Origin: Maribacter huludaoensis
GTDB taxonomy: Bacteria; Bacteroidota; Bacteroidia; Flavobacteriales; Flavobacteriaceae
Reading direction: 5' to 3'
NCBI RefSeq assembly: GCF_029350945.1
Contig: NZ_JARKMS010000005.1
Span: forward strand, 1-64,000
DNA: 64,000 bases
Part shown: positions 35,604 to 45,441 of the stretch, one piece after another
How the letters are laid out: each line of letters opens with the position of its first letter
Position numbering within the stretch: position 1 is the stretch's first letter
The notes under the pieces: generated by a model
The model's input: only the letters and a program-made list of their open reading frames with translations
What the model was told of the DNA's origin: nothing
Databases searched by the model: none
Made by a program: the position numbers and the translations under genes

Positions 35604-38038
35604 TATGCTTCTTCTTCCTTTTTAGAGTTCCAGAACGAAAAGCCAAATCCACCAATAATAACCAGACCTAACAAAATTGTACTTGTCAATGTTATCTTAC
35701 TTCCTGTTTCAACTACTTCCGGCTCAAACTTAAATTCAATTTTATGCTCTCCTGACGGAATTTTTAATGCCCTAAGAACATAATTCACTTTGAAATGATC
35801 ACTTTCCTGTCCGTCGATATAGGCATTCCATCCATTCTTATAATACATCTCAGAAAACACAGCAAGGCCTTCATGGCTATTTTTAGCAGTATAGGTTAAA
35901 TGATTGGGCTCATAATCGCTTAATAAGATTGAAGCAGTAGAGTCTACTTGATAAGTCAATGGATAAATATCAGAAAACTTTGAGGAATTAAAAACGGCTA
36001 CATTTTTGGTATCTAAACTATCTAAAGCCATGATTTCAGCATCTGCATTGGCCACAGGTTCTAATTGAGAAACAAACCAAGCATTGCCATTTGCATTAGG
36101 GTTTTCAATAGGAAATGAATTACCCTCTTGATCTTGTCTGATAACATATTTAATATTCATCATATTTAAAACGGACAAATTACCGTTATAAACATGAAAA
36201 TTAAACAAGTCTTGCATACCTGCAGGTTTAGCCGCATGATAGCCCGTTATACTTTGATGGAAGTATGCTGTTTTGGCGGAATCAAATCCGTCTGTTTGAT
36301 CAAAAACCCTAAAAACCCCGTTATCCTTAGCAATAATCTTATTTGCGCTAGTCTCTTGAAAAGGCTCTAACATTTTACGTTTAGAAACAAAATTATCATT
36401 ATTCACATATCTTAGGTCTACCCCTACCAAATCAATTACAACTAAAACTCCAATTGCAATTATCAAAAAATTCATTTTCAATTTCTCTTTAAGGTACAAC
36501 CAAATTAATAATGCGGTACCCAGCGCAAAAGCCAAGGAACGTAATAAATCGCTCGTATAAACACTTTTACGGTCTAAACGAAGCATCTCTGGTAATTCTT
36601 CCAGACCGGTCATTCTAAGACTATCGTCATTGGCACCTACAAAATGAAAAGCACCTTTAAATATGAACAGCACCACACCTAAACCTAGAACAATAGCTGA
36701 AGCTATAGTCAGAGCTTTTATCTTATCAGCCTGTGGAACCTTGCCTTTAAATAATTTTTTGAGTGCTAAAATGGCCAAAACCGGAACACAAAGTTCCAAT
36801 ACAATTTGTATGGACGAAACAGCCCTAAACTTATCATAAAGCGGAAAGTAATCGATCATAAAATCTGTCAAAGCACTGAAGTTTTTACCCCAAGACAGCA
36901 CCAAGGACATAATAGACCCAAAAAGCAACCACCATTTATTTTTGCCCTTCACTAAAAATAATCCAAAAATAAATAAGAAAAATATGACTGCGCCCAAATA
37001 TGCCGGACCAGAAGTCCCCGGTTGCTCCCCCCAATACAAAGGAAGACCACTAACAAAATCCAAAGCACTAGACCTAGCTAGACCTTTATCTATCAAATAA
37101 TTATAAGACTTGGAGTCTTCACCCAAATTCTCCTGACTTGCACCACCAAAAAGACGGGGAACAAATAAGTTTAAAGATTCGGTAATACCATAACTCCAAT
37201 TGGTAATATATGCCTTGCTCAACCCCCCGGTATCTTCTTTGGGTGAACCATCTGGGTTGATCGTTAACTCACTTTTGCCACGTGTGCTCCAATCAGCATA
37301 TTCTTTTGTTGCCATCAACCCGGTAGCATTGGCAGCAATACCAAGGGTGACCGCTAACAATAAAATACCAACGGACAAGAAATAATGTTTCAACTTCCCA
37401 TCTTTTATGGCATACACCAAATAGACCACTCCTAATATGAGCACCAATAACATAAAATAATAGGTCATCTGGTAGTGGTTAGCTGTAATTTCCAAAGCCA
37501 TGGCCAAGGCCGTTAAAACAAAACCCCACAGGTATTTCTTTCTAAATACCAGAACAATACCTCCCAACAATACCGGTAAATAGGCCATAGCATGTGCTTT
37601 TGCATTATGCCCGGCACCCAAAATAATAATAAGATAAGTAGAAAAACCAAACGCCAAAGCACCGACTACTGCCAACCTATAGTCTACTTTTAAACAACAA
37701 AGAAGTATATAAAAACCAATAAAATAGAGAAACAGGTAATCTGCCGGTCTAGGAAGAAACCTAATTAACCGATCTAATTTCTTAATATAGTTATGTGGAT
37801 AGTTTGCTCCAAGTTGGTAGGTAGGCATACCACCAAAAGCACTATTTGTCCAATACGGTTCTTGATCTTTAGCCTTTCTAAAATCATTCTGCTCCTTTGC
37901 CATACCCGTATACTGGGCAATATCATGCTGGTACATTACTTTACCCTGCAGGACCGGACTAAAATAAGCCAAGGCGGCAATGATGAAAAATACGACAACA
38001 AAAAAATTGATGAAAAAGAATTTTAAGCCTTGCTTCAT
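35603..38038 (-). CDS. YfhO-family polytopic membrane protein
   Basis: The 811-residue protein has an N-terminal helix, a periplasmic loop with YWTNSAFGGMPTYQ, some dozen further hydrophobic helices, a large soluble domain (about 560-770), and a last helix near residue 785-800. This matches the YfhO family, proposed GT-C type glycosyltransferases that use lipid-linked sugars. In Gram-positives YfhO glycosylates lipoteichoic acid; here the acceptor must differ. It is coupled by TAATG to the GT4-like gene. It likely modifies a surface glycan or lipid made by this operon. Confidence 0.85.
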   Translation of the reverse strand: MKQGLKFFFINFFVVVFFIIAALAYFSPVLQGKVMYQHDIAQYTGMAKEQNDFRKAKDQEPYWTNSAFGGMPTYQLGANYPHNYIKKLDRLIRFLPRPADYLFLYFIGFYILLCCLKVDYRLAVVGALAFGFSTYLIIILGAGHNAKAHAMAYLPVLLGGIVLVFRKKYLWGFVLTALAMALEITANHYQMTYYFMLLVLILGVVYLVYAIKDGKLKHYFLSVGILLLAVTLGIAANATGLMATKEYADWSTRGKSELTINPDGSPKEDTGGLSKAYITNWSYGITESLNLFVPRLFGGASQENLGEDSKSYNYLIDKGLARSSALDFVSGLPLYWGEQPGTSGPAYLGAVIFFLFIFGLFLVKGKNKWWLLFGSIMSLVLSWGKNFSALTDFMIDYFPLYDKFRAVSSIQIVLELCVPVLAILALKKLFKGKVPQADKIKALTIASAIVLGLGVVLFIFKGAFHFVGANDDSLRMTGLEELPEMLRLDRKSVYTSDLLRSLAFALGTALLIWLYLKEKLKMNFLIIAIGVLVVIDLVGVDLRYVNNDNFVSKRKMLEPFQETSANKIIAKDNGVFRVFDQTDGFDSAKTAYFHQSITGYHAAKPAGMQDLFNFHVYNGNLSVLNMMNIKYVIRQDQEGNSFPIENPNANGNAWFVSQLEPVANADAEIMALDSLDTKNVAVFNSSKFSDIYPLTYQVDSTASILLSDYEPNHLTYTAKNSHEGLAVFSEMYYKNGWNAYIDGQESDHFKVNYVLRALKIPSGEHKIEFKFEPEVVETGSKITLTSTILLGLVIIGGFGFSFWNSKKEEEA

Positions 38039-38069
38039 TTGCTAAATAGTAGTGTTTTGACAAAGATAA

Positions 38070-38324
38070 CTAGTCTAGCTCTTCAAAATCAATGTATTCA
38101 CCTACTTTTTCCGAATCGTTCTTTTTTCTAGATGGTTTTTTATTGATAATAACAGTTTCTTCTTCTTCGTGATCAAAAGGCCTTTGATTGTTAAAAGCTT
38201 CCCTAAAATGGGATTCTGTTTTCTTGGCAGCGTAGTTCAAAATTCTAGGTGCAAACAATTTCGCCAAAAACTTCAGCAAATAATACACCAAAAGAATAAT
38301 TAATATAGTTTTTAAAAAAGCCAT
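38070..38324 (-). CDS. DUF4834 family small membrane protein
   Basis: The 84-residue protein has one N-terminal hydrophobic helix (about residues 3-22), then LAKLFAPRILNYAAKKTESHFREAF, and a charged tail with Glu and Lys. This is the DUF4834 pattern, found in Bacteroidota. It is the first gene of the envelope operon, 31 bases before the YfhO-type gene. Function is unknown. Confidence 0.8.
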   Translation of the reverse strand: MAFLKTILIILLVYYLLKFLAKLFAPRILNYAAKKTESHFREAFNNQRPFDHEEEETVIINKKPSRKKNDSEKVGEYIDFEELD

Positions 38325-38405
38325 TTATTCTTACTTAAGATATATCAAAAATACAATTATCACGTTGTATATAAAGAATCATACTATTAAAATAAATATA
38401 AAATC

Positions 38406-39497
38406 GTGTTCATAAATAGAATATTTACCACCTCTAAATCATATAAATACGTTTTAACGCTACTATTTTTTCTGCCTTTTGTGGGTATTTCCCAATATAC
38501 AGATGTAATAAATTCTAACAGACCCGGCGTATCTGTAAGTGCGTATGCAGTAGGCAGAAATGTGGTACAAGCAGAAATGGGACTGTTTTATGAGCAAAAG
38601 GACCATACACTTTTAAATACAGAATCTAATATTTGGGGTACAGATATTTCTTTACGATACGGTTTACTGTTCGAAAAACTAGAATTGAACTATGAAGGTA
38701 CGTTTCAAGCCCAAAATCTAACTTATTTAAATTTTGACTTAGAAACCAACCGTAGAGATTTTTCCAGAAACAGATTGGGATTGAAATTTTTAGTTTACGA
38801 CCCATTCAAAAATCCTGAAGCGAACAAGCCAAACTTATATAGCTGGAGAGCGAACCATAAATTTCAATTCAAAAACCTTTTACCTGCCGTTTCAATTTAT
38901 GGTGGTGCAAATTTTGTATTAGGAGACAATCCTTTCTATGTAGGAGAGCCAACCATTTCTTACCGCGGAATGATAGCAACTCAAAGTAGATTAACACCTA
39001 GATTTGTATTAATTACCAATACTGCCTTTGATAGAATTACCACAGATGACCCTGAACTAAGCTATACCATTTCATTATCCCACGCGTTTAGAAATCCTAA
39101 ATGGAGTGTGTTTGTTGAACACCAAGGAATAAATAGTGATCGTTATTCAGACTTGTTGATCCGTGGTGGTATTGCCCATTTATTAAAAGAAAATATTCAA
39201 TTCGATTTTAATATGGGAGCTAGTTTAAAAAATACCCCTACCCGCATATTCTTTGGTATAGGCGGCTCTTATAGAATGGATTTTCATAAAGACAAACTTA
39301 AACCTATTGAAGACCAAGAAGCAGATCAGAATGGCGGGGCAATAGACAAAAGGGCAATGAAGAAGAAAAAGAAAGAAAAGAACAAAAAAGGTAGCGGTGC
39401 CGAAGACATTGACCTTGGTCCTTCAAAAAAACAACTTAAAAAATTAAAGAAAGCGGAAAAAAAGAAAAAGAAAGAGAGTAGCGAAATTGACTTTTAA
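38406..39497 (+). CDS. outer-membrane beta-barrel protein (phenol MetA-type) with Lys-rich tail
   Basis: The 363-residue protein has a signal peptide (about residues 1-30, VLTLLFFLPFVGISQ) and alternating strands rich in Tyr, Arg and Phe, e.g. INSNRPGVSVSAYAVGRNVV and ISLSHAFRNPKWSVFVEHQ. They fit the PF13557-like outer-membrane transporter group. The last 55 residues form a tail dominated by Lys and Glu with little other content. The start is a GTG at 38406, because no ATG lies before the signal peptide. Substrate is unknown. Confidence 0.75.
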   Translation: MFINRIFTTSKSYKYVLTLLFFLPFVGISQYTDVINSNRPGVSVSAYAVGRNVVQAEMGLFYEQKDHTLLNTESNIWGTDISLRYGLLFEKLELNYEGTFQAQNLTYLNFDLETNRRDFSRNRLGLKFLVYDPFKNPEANKPNLYSWRANHKFQFKNLLPAVSIYGGANFVLGDNPFYVGEPTISYRGMIATQSRLTPRFVLITNTAFDRITTDDPELSYTISLSHAFRNPKWSVFVEHQGINSDRYSDLLIRGGIAHLLKENIQFDFNMGASLKNTPTRIFFGIGGSYRMDFHKDKLKPIEDQEADQNGGAIDKRAMKKKKKEKNKKGSGAEDIDLGPSKKQLKKLKKAEKKKKKESSEIDF

Positions 39498-39585
39498 AGC
39501 ACTAACGCCACAACCCAATTTTCATTCTCAACCACTTTAATTTGTTGATTAATATTACTAATATTGACACTTCTAAAGAAGTTCA

Positions 39586-40704
39586 ATGATCACACTACAT
39601 GAAGCAAAAACAAAGCAAGACCTAAAACGCTTTGTAACCTTTCCTTTTTCGTTATATAAAAACAACAAGTATTGGGTACCACCAATAATAAATGACGAGC
39701 TAGAAAGCTTTGACAAGTCTAAAAACCCAGTTTTTAAAGATGCCGAAGCATGGTTCTTTCTTGCTAAGAACGGAGATAAAATTGTAGGTCGTGTAGCTGC
39801 GGTGATCAATCACCTAGAAATCAATCAACAAAACGTAAAAAAAATGCGCTTTGGATGGTTTGATTTTGTAGATGACCCAGAAGTATCAAAAACACTTTTA
39901 GAGAAAGTTGCAGAAATAGGTAAACAGAACAACCTAGAATATATGGAAGGCCCAGTAGGGTTTTCAAATTTAGATAAAGTGGGTGTTCTAGTAGAAGGTT
40001 TTGACCATATAGGTACTATGATCACATGGTACAACCACCCTTATTACAAAGACCATTACGAAAATCTGGGCTTTGTTAAGGAAAAGGAATACATGGAAAA
40101 TAAATTTCCGGCAAAAAATGCAGATCCCGCACTATTTACAAAATTGAACGATTTGGTAAAAAGACGCTACGGATTAAAAGAAGTGAACTTTACCACTACC
40201 AAACAGGTTATGCCAATGGCAGATGAAATGTTCGACCTTTTTAACGAAACCTATGCCAACCTTTCATCTTTTGTTCCAATAACAGAAATACAAAAAGCTT
40301 ACTTTAAAAAGAAGTATATAAGTTTTATTAACCCAGAGTACATTAAATTCATTAAAGATAAAGAAGACAAACTAATAGCCTTTGCCATAGTAATGCCCTC
40401 CTTTTCAGAAGCTTTACAGAAGGTAAAAGGTAAGTTGTTCCCATTTGGGCTTTTTCGCTTATTAAAAGCTAAGAAAAACAGTAAGGATGTTATTTTCTAT
40501 TTAATAGGTATTCATCCAGATTATCAAAATAAAGGAGTTACGGCCGTCATTTTCAACGAGTATTACAAAACGTTCAAAGCAAAAGGAATAGATATGTGCT
40601 ATAGAACACCGGAATTGGAAGAAAACCTAGCGATCAAACAAATGTGGAAACATTTTGACCCTGTCATCTATAAACGTAGAAGAACGTATAGAAAACCACT
40701 TTAA
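39586..40704 (+). CDS. GNAT-like acyltransferase domain protein
   Basis: The 372-residue protein has the look of a double GNAT. The N-terminal half includes DKIVGRVAAVINHLEIN and FGWFDFVDDPEV. The C-terminal half has a recognisable acetyl-CoA motif YLIGIHPDYQNKGVTAVIF, followed by YRTPELEENLAIKQMWKHFDP. I know it as a conserved Bacteroidota family without a defined substrate, sometimes labelled GTP cyclohydrolase, which the sequence does not support. A terminator shared with the convergent PLP enzyme follows. Confidence 0.78.
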   Translation: MITLHEAKTKQDLKRFVTFPFSLYKNNKYWVPPIINDELESFDKSKNPVFKDAEAWFFLAKNGDKIVGRVAAVINHLEINQQNVKKMRFGWFDFVDDPEVSKTLLEKVAEIGKQNNLEYMEGPVGFSNLDKVGVLVEGFDHIGTMITWYNHPYYKDHYENLGFVKEKEYMENKFPAKNADPALFTKLNDLVKRRYGLKEVNFTTTKQVMPMADEMFDLFNETYANLSSFVPITEIQKAYFKKKYISFINPEYIKFIKDKEDKLIAFAIVMPSFSEALQKVKGKLFPFGLFRLLKAKKNSKDVIFYLIGIHPDYQNKGVTAVIFNEYYKTFKAKGIDMCYRTPELEENLAIKQMWKHFDPVIYKRRRTYRKPL

Positions 40705-40710
40705 AAATAA

Positions 40711-40740
40711 AAAGCCCGAAATCATTAGATTTCGGGCTTT
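40711..40740. terminator. bidirectional terminator
   Basis: AAAGCCCGAAATC and GATTTCGGGCTTT pair perfectly over 13 bases around ATTA, with A- and T-rich flanks. It serves the convergent genes on both strands. Confidence 0.9.
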
Positions 40741-40762
40741 TACAATTCGGTACAATAAGAAT

Positions 40763-42022
40763 TTACTCTCCCATTGCGGCCGCAACTGCGGCAGATAATC
40801 TTTTATAAGTTCCATTCTGCAAACGCTCTCTAATAGAAGAGAAAGCCTGCAATGTTTCTTCTACATCCTGTAACGTGTGGGTAGCGGTAGGTATTAAACG
40901 TAAAAGTATAAGACCTTTAGGTATTACCGGATATACTACTATAGAACAGAAAATACCATGGTTTTCACGTAAATCCTTTACCAAGGCCATAGCCTCTGGT
41001 ATACTACCATTTAGATAAACCGGAGTAACACAACTTGTAGTTGTGCCAATGTCAAATCCTTTTTCTTTTAACCCGTTCTGCAACGCATTTACATTTTCCC
41101 ACAGTTTAGCTTTAAGCTCTGGTTGGGTACGTAACATCTCTAAGCGCTTTAAAGCACCTTTCACATAAACCATAGGTAATGATTTAGCGAACATTTGAGA
41201 ACGAAGATTGTATTTTAAATAATCAATAATTTCTTGATCGGCGGCAACGAAAGCTCCAATACTTGCCATAGACTTAGCAAAAGTTGCTAGGTAAACATCA
41301 ATACCATCTTGCACACCTTGTTCTTGGCCTGCACCGGCGCCGGTCTCACCCAAGGTACCAAAACCATGTGCATCATCTACCAACAACCTAAATTTGAATT
41401 TTTCCTTTAAAGCAACAATTTCCTTTAGTATACCTTGCTCGCCACGCATACCAAAAACACCTTCGGATATTACCAAAATACCACCACCGGTCTGTTCTGC
41501 CAATTTGGTAGCACGCTCTAAATTCTTTTCTAGACTCTCTGCATTATTGTGAACGAAAGTAAAACGTTTACCCATGTGCAAACGCACACCGTCAATTATA
41601 CAAGCATGACAATCAACATCATACACTATAATATCATCTTTAGTAACAAGGGCGTCTATTACAGACATAAAACCTTGGTACCCAAAATTCAGCAAATAAG
41701 AAGCTTCCTTTTGTACAAAAGCAGCACATTCCTGCTCCAATTGCTCATGAAACTCTGTATGACCACTCATCATTCTTGCTCCCATTGGGTATGCAGAACC
41801 ATATTCAGCTGCAGCCTCACCATCTACCTTCTTAATCTCAGGAAGATTCGCCAAGCCTAAATAATCATTGATACTCCAGGTGATAACATCTTTTCCCTGA
41901 AATTTCATTCTATTAGAAATAGGACCTTCCAATTTAGGGAACACGAAGTAACCCTCTGCTTGTGAAGCCCATTTACCTAAAGGGCCTTTATTCGCTAAAA
42001 TTCTATCAAATAAGTCTTTCAT
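40763..42022 (-). CDS. alpha-oxoamine synthase family, probable cysteate acyltransferase (capnine synthesis)
   Basis: The 419-residue PLP enzyme of fold type I has FGYQGFMSVIDAL, VDDAHGFGTLGETG, and the PLP Lys 250 in ATFAKSMASIGAF, the marks of serine palmitoyltransferase and 2-amino-3-ketobutyrate ligase relatives. In Flavobacterium and Alistipes a member of this family condenses cysteate with a fatty acyl thioester to start capnine, the base of sulfonolipids. The neighbour upstream is a cysteine-synthase-like PLP enzyme that could supply cysteate, which favours this reading over glycine C-acetyltransferase or a sphingolipid enzyme. It has its own TAnnTTTG promoter. Confidence 0.75.
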   Translation of the reverse strand: MKDLFDRILANKGPLGKWASQAEGYFVFPKLEGPISNRMKFQGKDVITWSINDYLGLANLPEIKKVDGEAAAEYGSAYPMGARMMSGHTEFHEQLEQECAAFVQKEASYLLNFGYQGFMSVIDALVTKDDIIVYDVDCHACIIDGVRLHMGKRFTFVHNNAESLEKNLERATKLAEQTGGGILVISEGVFGMRGEQGILKEIVALKEKFKFRLLVDDAHGFGTLGETGAGAGQEQGVQDGIDVYLATFAKSMASIGAFVAADQEIIDYLKYNLRSQMFAKSLPMVYVKGALKRLEMLRTQPELKAKLWENVNALQNGLKEKGFDIGTTTSCVTPVYLNGSIPEAMALVKDLRENHGIFCSIVVYPVIPKGLILLRLIPTATHTLQDVEETLQAFSSIRERLQNGTYKRLSAAVAAAMGE

Positions 42023-42043
42023 TGTTTAATTTGGATCTGTCTG

Positions 42044-42051
42044 CAAAAGTA
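42044..42051 (-). promoter_or_regulatory. -7 promoter box of the oxoamine synthase gene
   Basis: TACTTTTG on the minus strand matches TAnnTTTG, 21 bases before the ATG. Confidence 0.5.
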
Positions 42052-42092
42052 AATAATTTTGATAAAAGAACATAAATTATTTATAACGCAAA

Positions 42093-42115
42093 AAAGTGGG
42101 CTATAAACCCACTTT
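42093..42115 (-). terminator. terminator after the cysteine-synthase-like gene
   Basis: AAAGTGGG and CCCACTTT pair perfectly over 8 bases around a 7-base loop, with T residues following on the minus strand. It separates the two PLP genes, perhaps with partial read-through. Confidence 0.7.
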
Positions 42116-42139
42116 ATTTACAATTATATCTTAAAAAAA

Positions 42140-43180
42140 TTACTTAATATATTGAATTTCCTGTGTTTCTTCCACCGTTTGCGTATTCAAGAAACCTTGA
42201 TCCTCCATCCACTGGTCACTATATATTTTACTCATATAACGAGAACCATGATCAGGAAAAATACACACTACATTACTATTTTTATCAAAGGTGTTCAATT
42301 CATTCAATTGTTTAATGGCCTGCATGACCGCACCACTGGTATACCCTACAAAAATACCTTCAGTTCTAGAAATTTCTCTAGCTGTATGTGCACTTTCAGC
42401 ATCGGTAACTTTAATAAACTCATCTATAGCACTAAAATCCGTAGCACCGGGAATTAAGTTTTTTCCCAAACCTTCTATTCTATAAGGATAAATCTCATTG
42501 GTATCCAATTTACCGGTTTCATGATATTTTTTTAGGACAGAGCCATAAGCATCTACACCAATAACCTTTATATTCGGGTTTTGTTCCTTTAAATACCGTG
42601 CCGTTCCAGAAATTGTACCACCTGTACCACTACAGGCAATAAGATGTGTAATTTGCCCACCAGTCTGCTCCCAAATCTCTGGACCAGTAGATCTATAATG
42701 GGCTTCCATATTCAACTGATTGAAATATTGGTTAATATAAATAGAACCTTTTGTTTCTTTATGCAACCTTTTTGCAACTTCGTAATATGACCTTGGATCA
42801 TCTGCACTTACATGAGCCGGACATACATATACCTTTGCACCCATTGAGCGTAGCATATCTATTTTATCTGGAGATGACTTTGAACTTACCGCTAGAATAC
42901 AATCGTACCCTTTTATAATACTTGCCATTGCAATACTAAAGCCGGTATTTCCCGAAGTTGTCTCTATTACTGTGCTGCCTTCCGTAAGTAAACCTGCTTT
43001 CTCTGCCTGCTCAATAATATGAATCGCTATTCTGTCCTTTGAAGAGTGACCCGGATTAAATGCTTCTACCTTAGCGTAAAAATTACCGGTAAGGTTTTCT
43101 GCTATTTTATTCAACTTAACTAGTGGTGTATTACCGACCAGCTCTAATATATTGTTGTAAGCCCTGATCTCATTTTTCAT
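42140..43180 (-). CDS. cysteine-synthase-family PLP enzyme, possible cysteate synthase
   Basis: The 346-residue fold type II PLP enzyme has the PLP Lys 48 in [11 protein letters not shown], the loop [14 protein letters not shown], and the phosphate-binding [15 protein letters not shown], as in O-acetylserine sulfhydrylase and cystathionine beta-synthase. No CBS domain follows. Because the next gene downstream is an oxoamine synthase of the type that uses cysteate, I read this as a candidate cysteate synthase making L-cysteate from a serine derivative and sulfite. Plain cysteine synthase remains possible. It has its own promoter and terminator. Confidence 0.75.
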   Translation of the reverse strand: MKNEIRAYNNILELVGNTPLVKLNKIAENLTGNFYAKVEAFNPGHSSKDRIAIHIIEQAEKAGLLTEGSTVIETTSGNTGFSIAMASIIKGYDCILAVSSKSSPDKIDMLRSMGAKVYVCPAHVSADDPRSYYEVAKRLHKETKGSIYINQYFNQLNMEAHYRSTGPEIWEQTGGQITHLIACSGTGGTISGTARYLKEQNPNIKVIGVDAYGSVLKKYHETGKLDTNEIYPYRIEGLGKNLIPGATDFSAIDEFIKVTDAESAHTAREISRTEGIFVGYTSGAVMQAIKQLNELNTFDKNSNVVCIFPDHGSRYMSKIYSDQWMEDQGFLNTQTVEETQEIQYIK

Positions 43181-43236
43181 AAGGGGGATATCAATGTTTA
43201 ATTAATATTTGTAGGAAATCGTTAAAATTTCCGTAG

Positions 43237-43244
43237 CAAATTTA
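43237..43244 (-). promoter_or_regulatory. -7 promoter box of the cysteine-synthase-like gene
   Basis: TAAATTTG on the minus strand matches TAnnTTTG, 56 bases before the ATG at 43180, giving a leader of about 50 bases. Confidence 0.5.
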
Positions 43245-43258
43245 CAGTTTTTTTTCCA

Positions 43259-45316
43259 CTATGCGATTTTACCTTCCAAATCTAAAAGAAATGCATATTC
43301 TTTTGCAACCTCTTTCAAAGACTCAAACCTACCCGAAGCACCGCCATGACCTGCATCCATATTTGTATTTAATAGCAATAATTGGTCATCATTCTTAAAC
43401 TCCCTAAGCTTAGCGACCCACTTTGCAGGTTCAAAATACTGTACTTGAGAATCATGTAAGCCCGTTGTTACCAACATATGAGGATATGCCTGAGCCGTAA
43501 CATTATCATAAGGAGAATATGACTTCATATAATCGTAATATACTTTGTCATTGGGGTTGCCCCACTCATCGTACTCCCCAGTAGTCAACGGTATTGAATC
43601 ATCTAACATAGTAGTAACAACGTCTACAAAAGGTACCGTAGCAATAACACCGTTATAAATATCTGGTTGCATATTAATAATTGCACCCATTAACAGACCA
43701 CCTGCAGATCCGCCCATTGCATACAAATGCTTATCGCTGGTCATTTTTTGCTCAATTAAATATTTAGAGCAATCAATAAAATCTGTAAACGTGTTTTTCT
43801 TTTTCAACAGTTTTCCTGTCTCGTACCACTTACGACCTAGGTACTCCCCTCCCCTTATATGAGCAATAGCAAACACAAATCCGCGGTCTAACAAACTTAA
43901 TCTTACGGTAGAAAAATACGGGTCTATTGTAGACCCGTAAGATCCGTATGCATATTGTAAAATTGGCGTATTCTCATTTATGACCGTATCTTTTCTATAA
44001 ACAAGGGACATCGGTATTTTTTCCCCGTCCCTGGCGCTTGCCCACAAACGTTCTTCCTTATAATTTTCCTTGTGGAACAGACCACCAAGGACCTCTTGTT
44101 CTTTTTTGATTTCCTTTTCTTTGGTACGCATATTAAAATCAATGACCGAACTTGGTGTTGACATAGAGTTATACGAGTATCTAAGAACCTCTGTATCAAA
44201 ATCAGGATTACTACCTACATACGCAGTATATGTTTCACTTTCAAAAGGTAAATAGTATTCATCCGCACCGTCCCAACGAATAATTCTTATTTTATTAAGA
44301 CCGTTCTCACGTTCTGAAAGCACATAATATTCCTTAAAAATATCTATATCTTCTAAAAGCACATCTGTTCTGTGCGGAATGAATTCTTGCCAATACCCAG
44401 AAAAAGTCTTGTCTTCAGATGTACGCATTAATTTAAAATTCTCCGCATCATCCTTATTCGTTAATATAAAGAAACTATCGTCATAATGAAAAATGGTATA
44501 TTCCAATCCGCGTTCTCTAGGTGAAAACATTTGAAATTCACCATCAGGCGTATCCGTTGAAAGAATTTGAAATTCTGAAGTTAAGGTACTAAATGATCCA
44601 ATTACCAAAAATTTTTTTGATTTGGTTTTATAAATAAATGTACTGAACGTATCATCTTTTTCTTGAAAAACCAATACATCTTCAGATGTAGGCGTACCTA
44701 ATTTATGTTTATAAATTTTGTCAGATCTAAGGGTAACCGGATCTTTACGAGTATAAAACAGGGTTTCATTATCATTTGCCCAGACACCACCTCCTGTTGT
44801 ATTCTCAATTTTATCCTCTAAAACCAAACCTGTTTCAAGATTTTTAATCTGTAGGGTATATTGCCTTCTAGAAACAGTATCCACACCAAAAGCAGCCATT
44901 TTATTATTTGGACTAATGGCTATACCTCCAAGACTAAAGTAATCATAGCCTTTAGCCATGTCATTGCAATTGAACATGATTTCCTCTTCAGTATCTAGAT
45001 TATATTTAAATCTAGAGTATAAAGGGTATTCACCACCAATAATATATCTGGTACTATACCAGTAATCATTCAATTTATAAGGAACAGAAGAATCGTCTTC
45101 TTTGATCCTACCTTTCATTTCCTGAAATAAATCTTCCTGAAAATCTTTAGTATGCGCTGTTATAGCATTATAATACTCATTCTCTGCTTCTAGATAAGAA
45201 ATAACATCTTTATTCTCCTTATCGTTCAACCAATAATAATCATCTACCCGAACATCATCATGAATAACCAATTCTTTCGGAACTTTTTGCGCCTTTGGCG
45301 GATGCTTAACACTCAT
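43259..45316 (-). CDS. prolyl oligopeptidase family peptidase (oligopeptidase B type)
   Basis: The 685-residue protein has the N-terminal propeller domain of the S9A family (VDDYYWLNDKENKDV at the start) and a C-terminal alpha/beta hydrolase domain. That domain carries the catalytic Ser in AMGGSAGGLLMG, Asp in TGLHDSQVQY and His in MDAGHGGASGR. No signal peptide is present, so it is cytoplasmic. The family cleaves after basic residues (OpB) or proline in short peptides; the N-terminus resembles OpB. It is a single gene. Confidence 0.9.
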   Translation of the reverse strand: MSVKHPPKAQKVPKELVIHDDVRVDDYYWLNDKENKDVISYLEAENEYYNAITAHTKDFQEDLFQEMKGRIKEDDSSVPYKLNDYWYSTRYIIGGEYPLYSRFKYNLDTEEEIMFNCNDMAKGYDYFSLGGIAISPNNKMAAFGVDTVSRRQYTLQIKNLETGLVLEDKIENTTGGGVWANDNETLFYTRKDPVTLRSDKIYKHKLGTPTSEDVLVFQEKDDTFSTFIYKTKSKKFLVIGSFSTLTSEFQILSTDTPDGEFQMFSPRERGLEYTIFHYDDSFFILTNKDDAENFKLMRTSEDKTFSGYWQEFIPHRTDVLLEDIDIFKEYYVLSERENGLNKIRIIRWDGADEYYLPFESETYTAYVGSNPDFDTEVLRYSYNSMSTPSSVIDFNMRTKEKEIKKEQEVLGGLFHKENYKEERLWASARDGEKIPMSLVYRKDTVINENTPILQYAYGSYGSTIDPYFSTVRLSLLDRGFVFAIAHIRGGEYLGRKWYETGKLLKKKNTFTDFIDCSKYLIEQKMTSDKHLYAMGGSAGGLLMGAIINMQPDIYNGVIATVPFVDVVTTMLDDSIPLTTGEYDEWGNPNDKVYYDYMKSYSPYDNVTAQAYPHMLVTTGLHDSQVQYFEPAKWVAKLREFKNDDQLLLLNTNMDAGHGGASGRFESLKEVAKEYAFLLDLEGKIA

Positions 45317-45441
45317 ACAAACTACATTATAAAATAAGATGGCAAAAATAAGACTATTTAACAGACCCCCGTTTTATTACCGTTAAAAACTAAAATGCCT
45401 CTATTTTTATTATTTTTACAACCTAAAATAAAAATGAAATT

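Noticed and set aside
39586..40704. GTP cyclohydrolase label for the GNAT-like protein
   Set aside because: No cyclohydrolase zinc or substrate motif is present, while a GNAT acetyl-CoA motif is visible.
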